A DNA stretch of 64,000 nucleotides from Vigna angularis (GCF_016808095.1 NC_068971.1:26060131-26124130), one strand, 5' to 3'. Positions 25,501 to 40,060 are shown, numbered from the stretch's first letter. Made by a program: numbers and translations. The notes: generated from the sequence alone by a model not told the origin.

Positions 25501-28059
25501 CGACGGAACGGAACGGGATGGGTCCATAACGGAGACACTACCCCTTTCACTACACTACGCTATCAACTTACCAATCAAAATATCACAAAACAACCATTCA
25601 ACAATCACTCCTATAATCAAACAACACCCGACATACGTATCACCATCACTTAATGGAAAATCAATTCAATGCAAAATCAAATCTAATATATGATTACATA
25701 TAACAATCATAATAGTTATTTTTTTTAAATTTTAATATTTTTAATTTCATCTCTCATCAAATTAAAATATTATTTCTCTACACCATTAATATTTCATACA
25801 TATATAAATTAATTAGATCACTTTAATAAATTAATTAATAAAATATAATGATTTTAACACATTTAATTATTTATTATATTTTTAATTGTATTCCATTCAT
25901 AATAATATAAGTAACATAGAAGAAAGAGGAAAAAAATATGAAGAAATAAACAAAAGATAAAATGCAATTTGAAGTTTAAAGATTTTGTTTTATTCTAATA
26001 ATAGAAGAAGAAAGTCTTCCGGTATTTGCTCCACAACGTTGATTTTCTACGGGAGGGAGGCACAAAAATCTATAACTTATTTGAGAAGACATTAGTGACA
26101 TTGTTTGCTTTCAAAATAACGTAGAAACGTGGTTGAATACGGAGGATACGAATGCTTAGAGAATCCCCTACAATGCCTATCCATGCACATGTGCCACAAC
26201 ACAATACGGAGGATCACTACAAATTTTATTTCTTAAACTAACTTTTATTTATAAAAAATATACTTAATTAAGTTATTTATGTTAAATATAAACTAACACT
26301 CACTCTAACGAAGTACACAATATATTGTCCACTTTGGATCAAGTCTTAGAAATTTGTTTTTGGTACCACTTCAGAAGACCTCTTACCAATGAAAATATTT
26401 TATGTGTATATAAATTTATATACATCTCTTATTTTGTTTGATATGAAATTTTGTTTGTACCAGGTATTGTGTCATCATTAATATTACTTATCAATATCAA
26501 TGTTAAGTAACATTACCTTATATTTGATGCAGTTCGAATTGTTTTTTAAATATTGTTTTCTTCTAAATTAAAATTAAATTTATTTTTTATATGAATATTA
26601 TATTGATAGTTTTATTAATTAAAAAGTTGAAGTTTTAAAGTTTAAAATATCATTATATATATTAAATTTAGACATTAAATAACTAAGTATATATTTTCAA
26701 AATTTTGAAGAAGAAGTCCAACAATTCAAGAACTAAACCTTTTAAAGAAAAGAACTAAACATTTTTTTTTCTAAATCTTTATATTCACATGTTTCTTACT
26801 CAAAGACCATATAGAATTGAAATTAAAGAAAATAATCATAAAAGAAATTAGAATTCTTGTATTGTTTAATCAGTTTTTGTAATAAATACATTTAAATTGA
26901 GTTTAGATATAGAAAAATTTATTTAATTAATAAAAATATTAGAAATATATGAATTATAAGTATTATTATATTTATTAAAAAAATCTAAATTTCATTGAAT
27001 AAAACAGTAAATATTTTGAACTACTATATTATCAATTCATATTTTTTAATAAGGTTAAAAGTAATTTATTTAAATGGAATTTCATCATATGTTAGTATTG
27101 GTTTAAAAATAATTTTAAAAATATTTAATAAAAAATGTAAATTTTAATAAAAATTTGAATAGACATTGTTCCAATAAAAAGTGAGATTAAAATAAATTAA
27201 ATAATAAATATTAGAATCGAATTAAATACAAGATAACGACACTGGATAATGACACTCACATAAAATTAAAAAAACTATTACAAATTTAAAAGTGGATGAT
27301 ACAACGGAGACTTGACACATGGAAAAATAATTTAAAAAAAGTAAAAAATATTTTAAGAAATAAAATTAAAAGTTAAAAAACTATTACAAATTGACATAAC
27401 ATGTCTTTAATGCTATTGATAAAAATCTAACGAAAATGATCTAATTGAATTATTATTTTTTTAAATAAATTTTAATTAAAAAAAAAGAGACCTAGGATTA
27501 TTTCAACAAAAATTAGGTAAAAAGAGTAATTTAACCAAAAAAACAAGAAGATAGATCGATATTTTACGGTAAAGGAGTAAAAAATTTTAATCTATCTCGT
27601 TAAAAATAGATTAACCCATCATCTCTATTTTCCTATTTTCTTTAGAATTTATTTTATATATATATATATATATATAATATTTAATCATATGTTGCTAATT
27701 AGAGAAGTGGTCTTTCTGATTTTTGAAGGAGAAGAGAAAATTGGGAATGACAAGTTTTTACTCCGGGCAACCCTCTACTTCACGTTACACCTCTCAATTG
27801 TTTGGGCCTATTTCCATTTCACTTCATGCACCACACACTTACTCTTACACCTCCATTACCTTAATTCCAATTCTACCGTCACTTAAAACTTTATATATCA
27901 GGGAAAAATAATGAAATGATGATAAAATAATGAAATAAAGTAGAAAAATAATAATAATAATAATACTTATTTTTTTCAAAAATTGATCACAACGCCGAGT
28001 AACAGAGATAATATGAACATTTTTGGACCAATCAATTTTGAAACAGAATCTCTAGTCAC

Positions 28060-28060
<1 letters not shown>
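22517..28060. other. Long AT-rich intergenic stretch
   Basis: About 5.5 kb with no supported gene, RNA or defined transposon. Reading frames are all below 80 residues. Homopolymer runs and poly-A/T tracts are frequent. Confidence 0.5.
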
Positions 28061-29885
<1,825 letters not shown>

Positions 29886-29894
29886 AAATTGTAA

Positions 29895-31765
29895 GAGCAA
29901 TGCTCCCTGCATCTTACCTATTTCTCCCTGCACCTCCCATTTTACGCATTTGTCTTTCATTTATTAAAATCAAATGAAAATTAATAATGAGTTAATGATT
30001 TCGTAACCACCGGCAACCCTCCTAATTCGCCCTACATGCACCCCTTTCCTTCTTTTTATTTTTTTACTTTCATTCTTCACTTCTTCACTTCCACTGTTAA
30101 GTTGTTTTCAAAGTTAAGGTTCAAAAGTAGTGATTGTTTGGTGATGTTGTGCACAGTAGAGGAGGAAAAAGGTTGGTAGTGTTGTGCACAGTGGAGGACG
30201 AAGAAGGCATCGAGAACTCACGAGGTTAGTACATTAGTTGAAGTAAACGCCTTAAACACCTTAACTGTCGATGGAGCTGCGATTAAGGGTGGCACAATCC
30301 GATCGTCAGTTAGACTTAGCCGAAATTCGAATTTAGGCTGAACCCCAATCGCACTTCGACATGTGGTTGAGGTGTGCCGCATTTCCAAGTGCGGTTTCAT
30401 CTAGTTTTTTTATCTAGTTTATTTTGTATGGTTCTTTATTTTCCTAGTTGCACGTTTTATTATTATTTCCTTTAGTATAAGGAGAGTGGACGAGAACAGA
30501 GGGACAATTAGGTTTTATTTTTCTTTTATTGGCCATGCAATGCATAGGAAAAGATAGAGTTACAACAAAATAGTGGAAAATATTCAGGAATGATATTTTC
30601 GAATAACAATTGAAGGGTTAGGAATAATAAGTGAGGTTTTGTGTTATACATTAGAGTGAGGATAATATTATTTCTGCATGCAGAGGGAGAGTGGAGATGG
30701 GTTTCTAATAGATTGGTATGAGGTGAGTACATAGAGAGGCAAATGCATATTTATAGTTGATGGAGGGAGGAGTTAACCATGAGATAAGTGATGGAAGGAG
30801 AGAGTTATTATTTGATATTATCAAGTTTCGTTGTAGAGGTTGAGGTTTCCCCCTTTTAAGCTTGAAATCTTCCTTTTAGCAAGAGGTATTAGGTGAAGTA
30901 GGTTGGGTCCATTTGGGGCTTCAAAGAATTAGAAGAATACGTTGTTGAATGCAGTGCTACGATAAGGGAATGAAAGAATATGTTAGTGGGTTTTAGAGTT
31001 GAGTAAAATAAAGAAAAATGAAAGGAAGAGAAAGAAGGGTTATAACAATAGTAAAAGAGAAAGAGAGGAATGGGTTGGTTGTAAGTGAAGGAAATTGGAA
31101 GAGAAAAGAATAAAGAAAAAGAAAAAGAAAAAAAAAGACCAAATATGAATATGGTTACTAAAACTGAATTAGATACTAACCTAATAAACAAAAAACACAA
31201 ACAGTCGCAACTCCTAAAAGCACAACCCTAAAACGCAACTCGTTAAGTGTAACTCCATGTGCGGCAACGAAAGTCGCAAATCCAAGTGCGGTTCGCCTCA
31301 GGCGCAAATCCAAGTGTGGACCACCCACATCCGCACTTCCAAGTGCGCTAGCCATGCAACCCAACCGTAGGTCCAACTGTGGTTACCATCAGGCGCAAAT
31401 CCAACTTTGGCGCCACCTCATCCACACATCCAAGTGCGACGGGCATCAACCGCAATTCCAGATCAAGCATAAAAGCCATGCTCAAGCGCATATCAACCAG
31501 AAATCAAGCTCAAACATATATTCTATCATACAACAATACAAAACATTGAACAAACGAGGGAGGAGGGGAGGAGAAAAAAGAAACAGTCTAATCTTTCAGA
31601 AAGGGATGTAGGTTTCAAATGTAAGATGTGGCAGAAACTTTGAGAATGTGTTAACTTTTTTATAAAATAAAAATATTCTTATTGATACTGACAGGGATAC
31701 AGTTGGAATTACAAAAAAATTGGGAGATGCATGATGAGTTTAGTAATATCCTGGCAGAAGCGCTC
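29895..31765. mobile_element. Mutator-like element M1 (1.87 kb) with 9-bp target duplication
   Basis: Flanked by identical 9-bp duplications AAATTGTAA (29886-29894 and 31766-31774), diagnostic for Mutator-like elements. The left end begins GAGCAATGCTCCCTGCATC and the right end, reverse complemented, begins GAGCGCTTCTGCCAGGAT, so the inverted repeats are imperfect. A second matching block just inside both ends contains CTCCCAATTTT or CTCCCATTTT. No transposase is present. The interior carries CCAAGTGCGG-type repeats (30270-30400 and 31200-31460) and unidentified sequence. The start matches elements M2 and M3. Confidence 0.8.
31200..31460. repeat. CGCAAATCCAAGTGCGG minisatellite in M1
   Basis: About eight degenerate units of the type 'cgcaaatccaagtgcggtt' or 'cgcacttccaagtgcgctag'. 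Many contain the self-complementary pair CGCACTT/AAGTGCG. A shorter inverted copy lies at 30340-30400. The same motif occurs in M2 at 33940-34080. Confidence 0.8.
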
Positions 31766-31774
31766 AAATTGTAA

Positions 31775-33366
31775 CGATGTTTTCCTCACCTCCCTATTTT
31801 CTTTCAACACCTTTATGTACTTTAGATTGTTTCGAAAATGTTATTTCATAACAAAATAAAATTATTATAGAATGTTCCAAAATCATCATTTATTAAAATC
31901 GCATTCTTCCTGTGCTAATAAAATTATGTTAACAGTTTTGTTAGTATCTTCTATGAAACAAACCTTTTATAAGATTTGTTGATCACTATCATTAAATGTT
32001 TTTTTTTTTCAATATTGGCTAATGTGAAATGATTGAAAAATTGGAGCAACACAACATACTTTAATAACAAATTTAACATGATAATATGGCATTTAAGATA
32101 CTTTAAACTGATTTAATTTACTGGAAATGTTAATAGAACTAATGTTTGAAACTATTAAAAGCTTTTAATTAGTTTTTAATACTTGAAAGATTAAGTAGAA
32201 AGAAAAAGTAGTATAGTAATATTTTGATAATGCATTTCATCTTCCATCTATGGAGGTTTTGGAAAATTTTCCATGATTCTTCAGACACTATAGAACGTCA
32301 AATTGTCCAGCTGATAAACCTCCGATTTTAGCAGCCAGTGACTATAGTTGACAAAAAAAAGTGCTAATTTCCAAGGCTGGTTGCAAGGACAACACGTGCG
32401 AAAACTATTGAGTCAGCGCTGCATTCAACGTCAACAAGTCAAGTTAAAATTTTGTTCTGAAACGGCTTCATCATATTAATTATATATTTTGGTTAATCTT
32501 AAATTGTTTTTCCCTATAAATCTTTACAACATGATCAAACCGCCGACAGCAAACCGTAAACCTGTGGCAGCCCTCACACCTACCATTTTGAGCAAAACTC
32601 GCTTTAAATATTTAAAAACAACTTCATTATCAAAAAGTTGTTTTTTATATATTTAGTCTATTTCATAGACATGTTTCAAAAATAGACCTCAAATTTAAAA
32701 GAGACTTCATTTTATTGTTTCATTTGTAAAAAAACCAATTTTCTTTTAGAATACAATAATATTATGATATAAGGTTAAACCAAAGACTATTCCTATTATT
32801 TTCATTTGCTTTGTCACATTTATACTTTTGTTTTCTATTTTTAACCATTTTTTTTTTACTTTTCACTTCCTCTTTTTCTTTCATCTCAATATTTCATATA
32901 TCATAGTTCTCTTGTTGAAAGGTTTAAGAAGATGGAAATGTTCATCTTCAATAATACAATGCAATCACACTAATTTTTTTGTTGGAAAATGTAGTTTGAC
33001 ATGCTAACGTATAACTACATTTAAATGACATGCACACATGTCATTATAAATTATTTTTTACGGAATAATTGTTTATGTTGTTGAGGGGCAATTTAGGAAA
33101 AGAATTTTGAGAAGGGAAATAGAGGTATTTGTCATGTTAAACGTAAACAAGGGGTATTAAAAATGTAAATGTTTGACTAAAATATAGGGTATATGCAATT
33201 TGGGGAGAAGGAAAACCAGAGTTGGAGCTTGGGTTTCGTTGGTTGTGTGAGAGGAAGGGAAAGTGAAGGGGAGTTGCGATTATGGTAGGAGGAGGTGAAC
33301 ATGTTTCCCTAATTGGGCTTGGTTCGTGTTCTGTGCAGAGGCAATAATGGTATCATGTGTTTTTAA
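31775..33366. other. Spacer between Mutator-like elements M1 and M2
   Basis: AT-rich, no gene supported. A GC-richer portion at 32280-32600 holds several TTGAC/GTCAA words, but there is no adjacent gene to which these could be assigned. Confidence 0.4.
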
Positions 33367-34598
33367 GATTGATGCTTCCTTCATCTCACCTGTTTTACTC
33401 TACACCTCCCAATTTTCAGTTATGTCATTAATTTAATAAAATCTGAAAAAGTATAATGATAGTTTAATGATTTTTTCAACAACCAACAACCCCTCATCAT
33501 GTACTATTGTACAATAATAAAAATTAAAAATTAAAAAAATGTTAACAAACCAACAAAAAAGTTTAGAAAAACCACAAAAACACAACAAATTAAATTTAAA
33601 TTAATAAATGAATCAAAAACTAAAAAAATATACAAGAAATAATTAAATAATAATTCATCTTGAAAAATAAAATATCAATAAATAATTATAGATTCAAAAA
33701 TTTAACAAACAAAATTTAAATTTCTAAATTAAGAAAAATTAATTACATTAAAAATAAAATTTAAAAAAATATCAAATATAAAAATAAAATACAAATTACA
33801 AAATATTAATCGTAAAATATTTAATATTTAAATAAACAATTAAAAATATATAAAAAACAAATCAAATTCAAAAAACAATTAAATATCATAAAGCAAATCA
33901 AAAGTAGAAAAACAATGCACTTACCGTAGTGAAGTTGCTTCAACTCTAAAACTGCACTTCCAAGTACGGTAGCCGCATTTCCAATTGCGACGCAATATGA
34001 ATTGCACTTCATACTATGGTTAGATCACGTTTCAAACTGCGGTGTCTCAACCGCATTTCTAAGTGAGGAGAGCTATGCAACCCTATTCCAACGCCTATGT
34101 GCTCTCAACTAGTGTGGTTAAGACATCGACCTTTGTCCCATCCAGTCTTGAAATATATCCCAGCACATACAAACAACACATACAAATACTACATACAAAC
34201 AATCCATACAAATAACACATACAAACAAATATCATCACATACAATCTTTCTATCATACAAAGCTTAAGGAAAGAACAACCAACCTAGACGTTCAAGATAA
34301 GAAGAACCATCGCTGCAAGCACTCACCACGATACCACCATAACTGCCACCGAGAAGATGTTTGTGTGCGACAACAAGTAAAGTGTGGGAAGAATATTGCG
34401 CGAGAAGAAAGAAGAGAAAGGGTGTAAGATTTCAGAACGTGCGATAGAGAAGTAAGGGGTGGATACTTGATTTTAATTGTTGAATGAGTAAAAGCAGTAA
34501 AAAAAATTTCTGTGGTTCTGATCAAGACATAGTTGGAATAATAAAAAGAAAATAGAAAGATGCAAGGTAACAGCGGTAAGATGCAGGAAAAAACAATC
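33367..34598. mobile_element. Mutator-like element M2 (1.23 kb)
   Basis: The left end GATTGATGCTTCCTTCATCT and the right end, reverse complemented, GATTGTTTTTTCCTGCATCT share most positions with each other and with the left end of M1. Left and right then continue CACC and TACC. A CACCTCCCAATTTT block lies inside the left end, as in M1 and M3. No exact 9-bp duplication is visible (TGTTTTTAA against GATCTTGAA), so this copy is probably older. It carries CCAAGTRCGG-type repeats (33940-34080). Confidence 0.65.
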
Positions 34599-34613
34599 GA
34601 TCTTGAATTTAAA

Positions 34614-34730
34614 ACAAGTACAAAATTTACCAGTTTACCCTGTTTATAACCCACCACATATTACATCATTTTAATCATAACTAACGTGTCACTTGTCTGA
34701 CGACTGCGCTAAAACTTTATGCGACACTAT
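34614..34730. repeat. Dispersed repeat, copy 1 (partner at 49735-49855)
   Basis: The stretch with 'ttataacccaccacat', 'attacatcattt' and 'ctaaaactttat' matches 49735-49855 in the same order with small differences. It lies just outside M2. Both copies may be the edge of a longer repeat whose other end I could not define. Confidence 0.6.
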
Positions 34731-34739
34731 TAAATTACT

Positions 34740-35930
34740 TAATATTTTCAATTTGATGTATGTCCAATAAAAACACGTCATTTAATTCTGTGCAGGTTTG
34801 TTACTCAAAATTTTCTCAAGCCTAAACAATGCTCCTACGAAAATTGTCCAAATCAATAAAACTAAATAATTAAATCAGTTGATTAATTAAACTAAATTTA
34901 CCTTTTTATTAATGACCTTGTTTTATTATTCATGAATAAAAAAAAACTCTCATAATATTTAATAAGAAAAGAAAATAAGAAAAATGTATCATTACATAGA
35001 AACTATAAAATGCCTTATGAAAAGGAAAACCATCAATCTTTTATAAAACATGTCTTACAATAAACTTATAATAAAAAACAATAACAAGAATTTTTTTTTC
35101 AACCAGCATTTTAACGATAACTATTAGCATGCACCTTGAAAAAAATAATAATGATTTTTTGACACACTTAAATATTTTATATTCATATAATGTTACTATC
35201 CTTATTTTATATTCTCTTTTTTCTTGAAATAATACAAAAATTTATATATTCTTTTTATTATTTTATCTTTATAGCATATATCAAATGGATGTAAAAGTGT
35301 GTCATAGTATTATTATAAAAAAAAATTATGTATCTGCATCTGACAAAATTAAAGGAGTTTCTAAAGAAAGAATAACGTAAGGAAATTCAGCATGAATTTG
35401 AAAAGGTATATCAGGTAGAAAATGAAATGAAAATCAAATGTGAGAGACAGGATTTTAAGCTTAAACAACGCACAAGTTAATTGAAAGTATAAAACCCAAA
35501 ACAAATGCATTTTATTTTATACTAAAATTTATTGATAGTATTGGGAAATTTTATTAATTTGTCGTAAGAGTTACACGCAATTAGCCTCGTGAGATACCCT
35601 TCCACAACATAGCATTGTCCGTTCAACCAGCTCAAGGGCTTCACATAATGTAGCCACTGGTGCATTGATGAAGACATTGAAGCAAATAACATATAGAATT
35701 TGATGATTCCACCTCAATTATATATATGGTTTCATTTCTGCTTTTGGTGAAGACTTTCATGGTCACTAAAGACAAGAACTCAAGATCTGTACACATATTT
35801 CTATAGACAAATATAATTTCAATTTCTACATGCAAATCACAAGCTTTTGTAGGCATCAATCTTCAGACTTGTTAGTGTATACAACTAGGAAATGAAAAAA
35901 ATAAATAAAGAATAAGATGAAATTTAAATA
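34740..35930. other. 3' flank of the DUF668 gene
   Basis: AT-rich sequence, no gene supported. Short frames such as 35641-35859 have no recognisable motif. Confidence 0.45.
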
Positions 35931-35951
35931 TGAAAAACACAAAAAACATCA

Positions 35952-37373
35952 TTATTTTCTGCACCAATACATATAACTCAACCCAACCAACACCTTCACA
36001 ATGGCCTCCTCCACCTTTTCCAAATCCGAATAGTGCAAAGTTTGCAACAACAACACCGTTGGCCTCGTCTCAAACTTTTGCTTCTCCATGTTCCTCTCCG
36101 TCTGCCACCTCACCATGTCATGAGCCACCGGAACCAACCACTCCATCACCCCCGCCACCTCCTCGTGCCACCGTCTAACCGCTGCCGACTTCCCATCTCC
36201 GTCTCCCTTCAGTTTCCTCCATTCCAACCACTCCTCTTTCAGTTTCTGCCTCAACTTCGTCTCCAACCTCCCAGGCAACATCTCATACAACGCAGCTCGC
36301 GCGTCGTCCCCAATCGTAGCATCAGGCGCGTTCATGCACCGTTCCGCCAACATAATCACGTTCGCGTACCGCAGCGAGAGCCCCGCCCCGCCCACCGTCG
36401 TGGCAGGCGCCAGCCGCATGACGCGATTGTTCCGCGCCGCCTCTGCTCCTCCCTGGGGAGGCGAGTGGTGGTACCGGAAAACCCCGGTGGAAGCAGTCTT
36501 CTGCACTTGACAACAACCCCACACGCGCTTCCGAATGAACAACTGCTCCTCGGTTTGGTCGAATAAAAAGAGGTTCATCCTATACAAGTCGCGATGTTCA
36601 ACGCGACAACAACAATTCTCCGGCGATCTAGCAATCCTGGGGCGGTTATTATTCCTCCTCTTCTGGTTGATACCTCTGGCGACATTACCCGTGATGAAGA
36701 TTCTGAAAACGGTACATATTCTATTATAGACAATGCAAACAATCCTCGCCATGAGTCCGACAACCTTGTTGAATGTCTGACCCCAAAGGGAGACTTGTTT
36801 GAAATACATAATCTGTCTCCGATAAAATATGATTCTATCATTGAAGCATTCCACCTTGACCTTGAGGCCGTTGTTTGCCCTAATGTTTCGCCATCGTTGC
36901 ATTTTTTTCTCCGACGCTTCCATCTCCGTGAGGCACTCCATGGCCTTGTGGAGGCTCCTCGTTGCGAATACGAGCTTTTCCATGCTCTCGATCTTCTTCT
37001 CGACTTCGCGGGTTCCGAACTCGAGCTTGCGGGCGTCTAGGGCTTCGAAGCGGGCAAGGCTTTGGTCGGAGCATCTAGCTGCGAGGCGGGAGACGGTAGC
37101 GGCGGCGAGGTTGAGGTCCTCGAGGCGCTCGGCGCAGGCGAGGGTGAGGAGGAAGCACTCGTCGCGGGAGTTGAGAGAGGAAACGGATTTGGACCTGATG
37201 ATGTTGCGGCGGAGGTGGACGATTTCTTGGGGGGTGAGGGAGTGGTAGAGGGAGAGGAGGCGGCACATGGTCTTGGCGGCGTCGAATGCGAGGACGCCGA
37301 GGGTCTCAGGTGGGGAGGGTTCATCTTGGATGAAGAGGCAGCAGAGGTTGGCGGCGCCGGGACAAGGAGCCAT
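35952..37373 (-). CDS. DUF3475/DUF668 protein, PSK-simulator-related family, single exon
   Basis: A 473-residue plant-specific protein. The N-terminal DUF3475 region (about residues 24-82) contains LGVLAFDAAKTMCRLLSLYHSL, in which lengths and spacing fit the family. A Leu/Glu-rich likely coiled coil covers 115-165. The DUF668 region (about 330-420) contains LSLRYANVIMLAERC, then LYEMLP and LRQKL. A basic Asn/Arg stretch (232-250) links them. The start is supported by the conserved 'ETLGVLAFDAAK' lying near the N terminus. Relatives include Arabidopsis PSI proteins, which affect growth with phytosulfokine signalling, and the tobacco Avr9/Cf-9-induced ACRE137; whether this shorter member shares either role is inference. 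The coding region is strikingly GC-rich in its second half (first exon part at 36900-37370) compared with the AT-rich flanks. It lies between Mutator-like elements M2 and M3. Confidence 0.92.
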   Translation of the reverse strand: MAPCPGAANLCCLFIQDEPSPPETLGVLAFDAAKTMCRLLSLYHSLTPQEIVHLRRNIIRSKSVSSLNSRDECFLLTLACAERLEDLNLAAATVSRLAARCSDQSLARFEALDARKLEFGTREVEKKIESMEKLVFATRSLHKAMECLTEMEASEKKMQRWRNIRANNGLKVKVECFNDRIIFYRRQIMYFKQVSLWGQTFNKVVGLMARIVCIVYNRICTVFRIFITGNVARGINQKRRNNNRPRIARSPENCCCRVEHRDLYRMNLFLFDQTEEQLFIRKRVWGCCQVQKTASTGVFRYHHSPPQGGAEAARNNRVMRLAPATTVGGAGLSLRYANVIMLAERCMNAPDATIGDDARAALYEMLPGRLETKLRQKLKEEWLEWRKLKGDGDGKSAAVRRWHEEVAGVMEWLVPVAHDMVRWQTERNMEKQKFETRPTVLLLQTLHYSDLEKVEEAIVKVLVGLSYMYWCRK

Positions 37374-38551
37374 GGTTGGAGCGGGTCACCAACCCCTTTC
37401 TCTCGACGACGTTCTAATATTGATTTGTGGTTTCTAAACTTTCACAACGAATGTTGGTTATTTAAATTTTGACAGGTCCTTTGACTGAATTTTGGTGGTG
37501 GCTTGTGTGTTGGCTGGTGGGGTGCTTTTGTCAAATTCTTGTAGTTTTTTGCTTTTAAAATAACCACTTTCTGTTCTTAAATACCAGGTCTCAAATAACC
37601 ACCTTATCAATAACCTAAATCAATTATTCCGTTGTTTGAAGCATATTACGTTATTATGGTCCAATCAGAACAGGTAAATAATGTCAATCATTTTTAGCTC
37701 CTCCATTGAATCTACGCATGGTTAAACTAAAAAAAAAAAAAAAATTAACCCAAAACTTTATATTATATGTACGAAATTCTAATGTGAATACTTTTCAAGT
37801 TGGATAATCGAAAACATGTCAAAATATTACTTTGCTGTTATAATTTTAAGTGGATATGTTTACGTGTTGGCCTTTTGTCGAGCATGTTTAAATATTAAAT
37901 TCAATATATTTTTTGTATTAACACAGAAGTTACTCAAAGTTATTTTCATTCAAAATCAATTTTAAATTTATGTATAATTAATTCTTTAACATTAGACCCA
38001 ACTGAAAGAGTTTAATTGGTTTTTAATGTGGCATTAGATTCCACCAGTGAAGTCTAATGGACCCAACCCAAGCACCTCTAAACGTCAAACAGCAACTTAT
38101 ACCAGGCTCGTTACTCGTGCATGCATGCATGGCCTATAGTGATGACTATCAAACGTCCAGCCATGACATCTATCAAGAGTTTGGATAAGAGCTTACAGAT
38201 CCAATGGACCTCCAACAACCTTATTAGGTCCAATATGATATCTCGAAAGGTCCAAGTCTAGTGATTAAAGAAAAATGTACAGATTACTAAAATGTAAAGA
38301 TTATATTTCTTTGAGTCTTGTATTTGGATTAGGTAGAGTAGGACTTCATTTGAGTCATGTATTTGAGTCTTGTAGGAATAGAATTGGCGTTGAAGTGTGG
38401 ATCATGAGAGATCATCTATAAAGTTTCAATTGGACGGTCAACTGACCTAATTAAAATTCTATGATGGCTTATGGATGACAAAAATATATGTGGATATAGA
38501 CAGATAAAATTCGGATTGAATAATTACTATTTCTTAATATTTATTACTCGT
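37374..38551. other. Promoter side of the DUF668 gene and intergenic DNA
   Basis: A TATA-like word ATTTAAATAA (minus strand, about 37452-37462) lies about 85 bases upstream of the start codon and could be the core promoter. The rest has no supported gene; near 38290-38390 the phrase 'gagtcttgtatttg' recurs, hinting at a short unclassified repeat. Confidence 0.4.
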
Positions 38552-38560
38552 GGATAATAG

Positions 38561-39297
38561 GAGTGATGTTCCCTTCATCATCCCATTTTCTTTTTACACC
38601 TCCCTAATTTTTTTTAAATTTTAAATTTATCCTTTTTACTTTTACCAATTTTATTTTTTATTTTTTAAAATCCTAATCCCAATCTCCTCTCATTTTCACT
38701 TTTTCTTTCACTCTCACCAGCAAGCCCCCATCTCCCATTGTTACTTTCACTTTCTCTCTTTCTCTTAATTTCCACTTCTATTAACACAAAATTTGACAGA
38801 AAGAGAAGAAGATAAATTAAACTAACTATTTTTTTCTTTTATTCACTTTTTATTTTGTACTCAACAAACATATTTCTCTTTCATTGCACCATTGTAAGCA
38901 CAAATGTAATTTTAAGCATAGAATTTCAAGTTTGATTATTTAAAGACAAGGAAGTAGGGAAGAAATTTTTAGCAGATTATATTATGGAATCATGATACTT
39001 CAAAATTCATCAGAAGTTATAAATGTTTTAAATTTATACCATGCAGAATTTGCTTTTTTTGTCAAATTTTGTGTTAATGGGAGTGAAAATTAAGAGAAAG
39101 AGAGAAAGTGACACTGGAGGGTGGGGACTTGCTGCTGAGAATGAAAGGGAAAGTGAAAATGAAAGGAATTGAGATTAGGGTTTTAGAAAATAAAAAGTAA
39201 AATTGGTAAAAGTAAAAAGTAAAAAGGATAAATTTAGAATTTTAAAAAAATTGGGGAGGTGGAGGGAGAAGATGGGGTGGTGGAGGGAGTATCACTC
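38561..39297. mobile_element. Long-TIR Mutator-like MITE, M3 (737 bp)
   Basis: Flanked by exact 9-bp duplications GGATAATAG (38552-38560 and 39298-39306). Left start GAGTGATGTTCCCTTCATC and right end GGAGGGAGTATCACTC (reverse complement GAGTGATACTCCCTCC) are inverted. The inverted repeat continues for over 200 bases on each side: for example 'cactttctctctttctctta' at about 38747 pairs with 'taagagaaagagagaaagtg' at about 39091. Only about 250 bases of loop remain and nothing is coded. The left terminus matches M1 and M2. Confidence 0.93.
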
Positions 39298-39299
39298 GG

Positions 39300-39745
39300 A
39301 TAATAGGTAGCGAGTATTTTAATATCCGCTTATAAACGGGTCGGATGCATATATTATACTATCCGATCCGCGAGTACCCATTACCTACAAAATAATAAAA
39401 AATATATAATTTATATTTTATTAAATTAAATTTAATAAAAAATAAAATTAATTTATATTTTATTAGGTTAAATTTAATTAAAATTTAATTTTAATTTATA
39501 TTATATATATATATATATTTGTAAATTTATTTAAATTTTTTTAAAAATGTATAAAATATATATTTTTTAAATATTTGCGGGTATCCACAAGTACCTACAA
39601 GTTTTAAAATACTTGTGGGTATCTTTTAAGCGAATACCTGGGTAGTAGATGAATTGTAGGTTGGGTTTACATTTTGGGGGTCAGGTTGCAGGTAGGCACT
39701 ATTCGTGCCAGACTTGACCTGTTGTCATCCCTAATGTCAGTCATA
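39300..39745. repeat. GGGTCGGAT / GCGGGTA-type dispersed repeat hosting M3
   Basis: The stretch holds repeated words such as 'gataataggtagcgag', 'ccgatccgcgagtaccc' and 'gcgggtatccacaagtacc'. Sequences of this kind are common dispersed repeats in plant introns and intergenic DNA. M3 inserted into its left part. Confidence 0.5.
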
Positions 39746-39747
39746 TG

Positions 39748-40060
39748 TGTTAGGAATGTTCACACTTACCTCATTTTGCACATGTTACAAGTATGAGTGC
39801 CACATGACACTTGATCGACACTATACGCCATCGTTTTAGGAGCACATGCGGTAATTCAATTTGAATTCTCTCTCCATTTTGGTCTTGAATTTGGAGACCC
39901 CCAATCTTATAAATTGAGGTCTCCACCCTATTGTAAATCACTCTTGAATATAATAAGAAACCTTTGTTAAGATTACTCGAGAAACCTTTGTTCTTTGAGA
40001 GTTAATGAGGATAGAAATTCTCTAGCCCCTTTCCTCTATAATTGACCTAACCTTTCTAGA
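39748..40060 (+). mobile_element. LTR-like segment with TATA box
   Basis: Starts TGTTAGGAATG, contains TATAAATTGAGGTCTCC (TATA at 39908-39914) and then 'cttgaatataataagaaacc', a layout seen in plant LTRs between U3 and the polyadenylation region. No internal coding region is recognisable downstream because minisatellites follow. Terminal CA could not be placed. Confidence 0.5.

Noticed and set aside
25459..25653. 64-residue plus-strand frame
   Set aside because: It has Asn/Thr-rich composition, no motif and no gene context.
30425..31200. Host gene captured by M1
   Set aside because: Frames such as 30889-31200 are Phe/Ser-rich and lack any domain. Nothing supports a captured gene there.
36033..37472. 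Several long plus-strand frames opposite the DUF668 gene
   Set aside because: They are antisense shadows of a GC-rich coding region, with His/Arg/Pro- or Gly/Glu-rich content and no domain.
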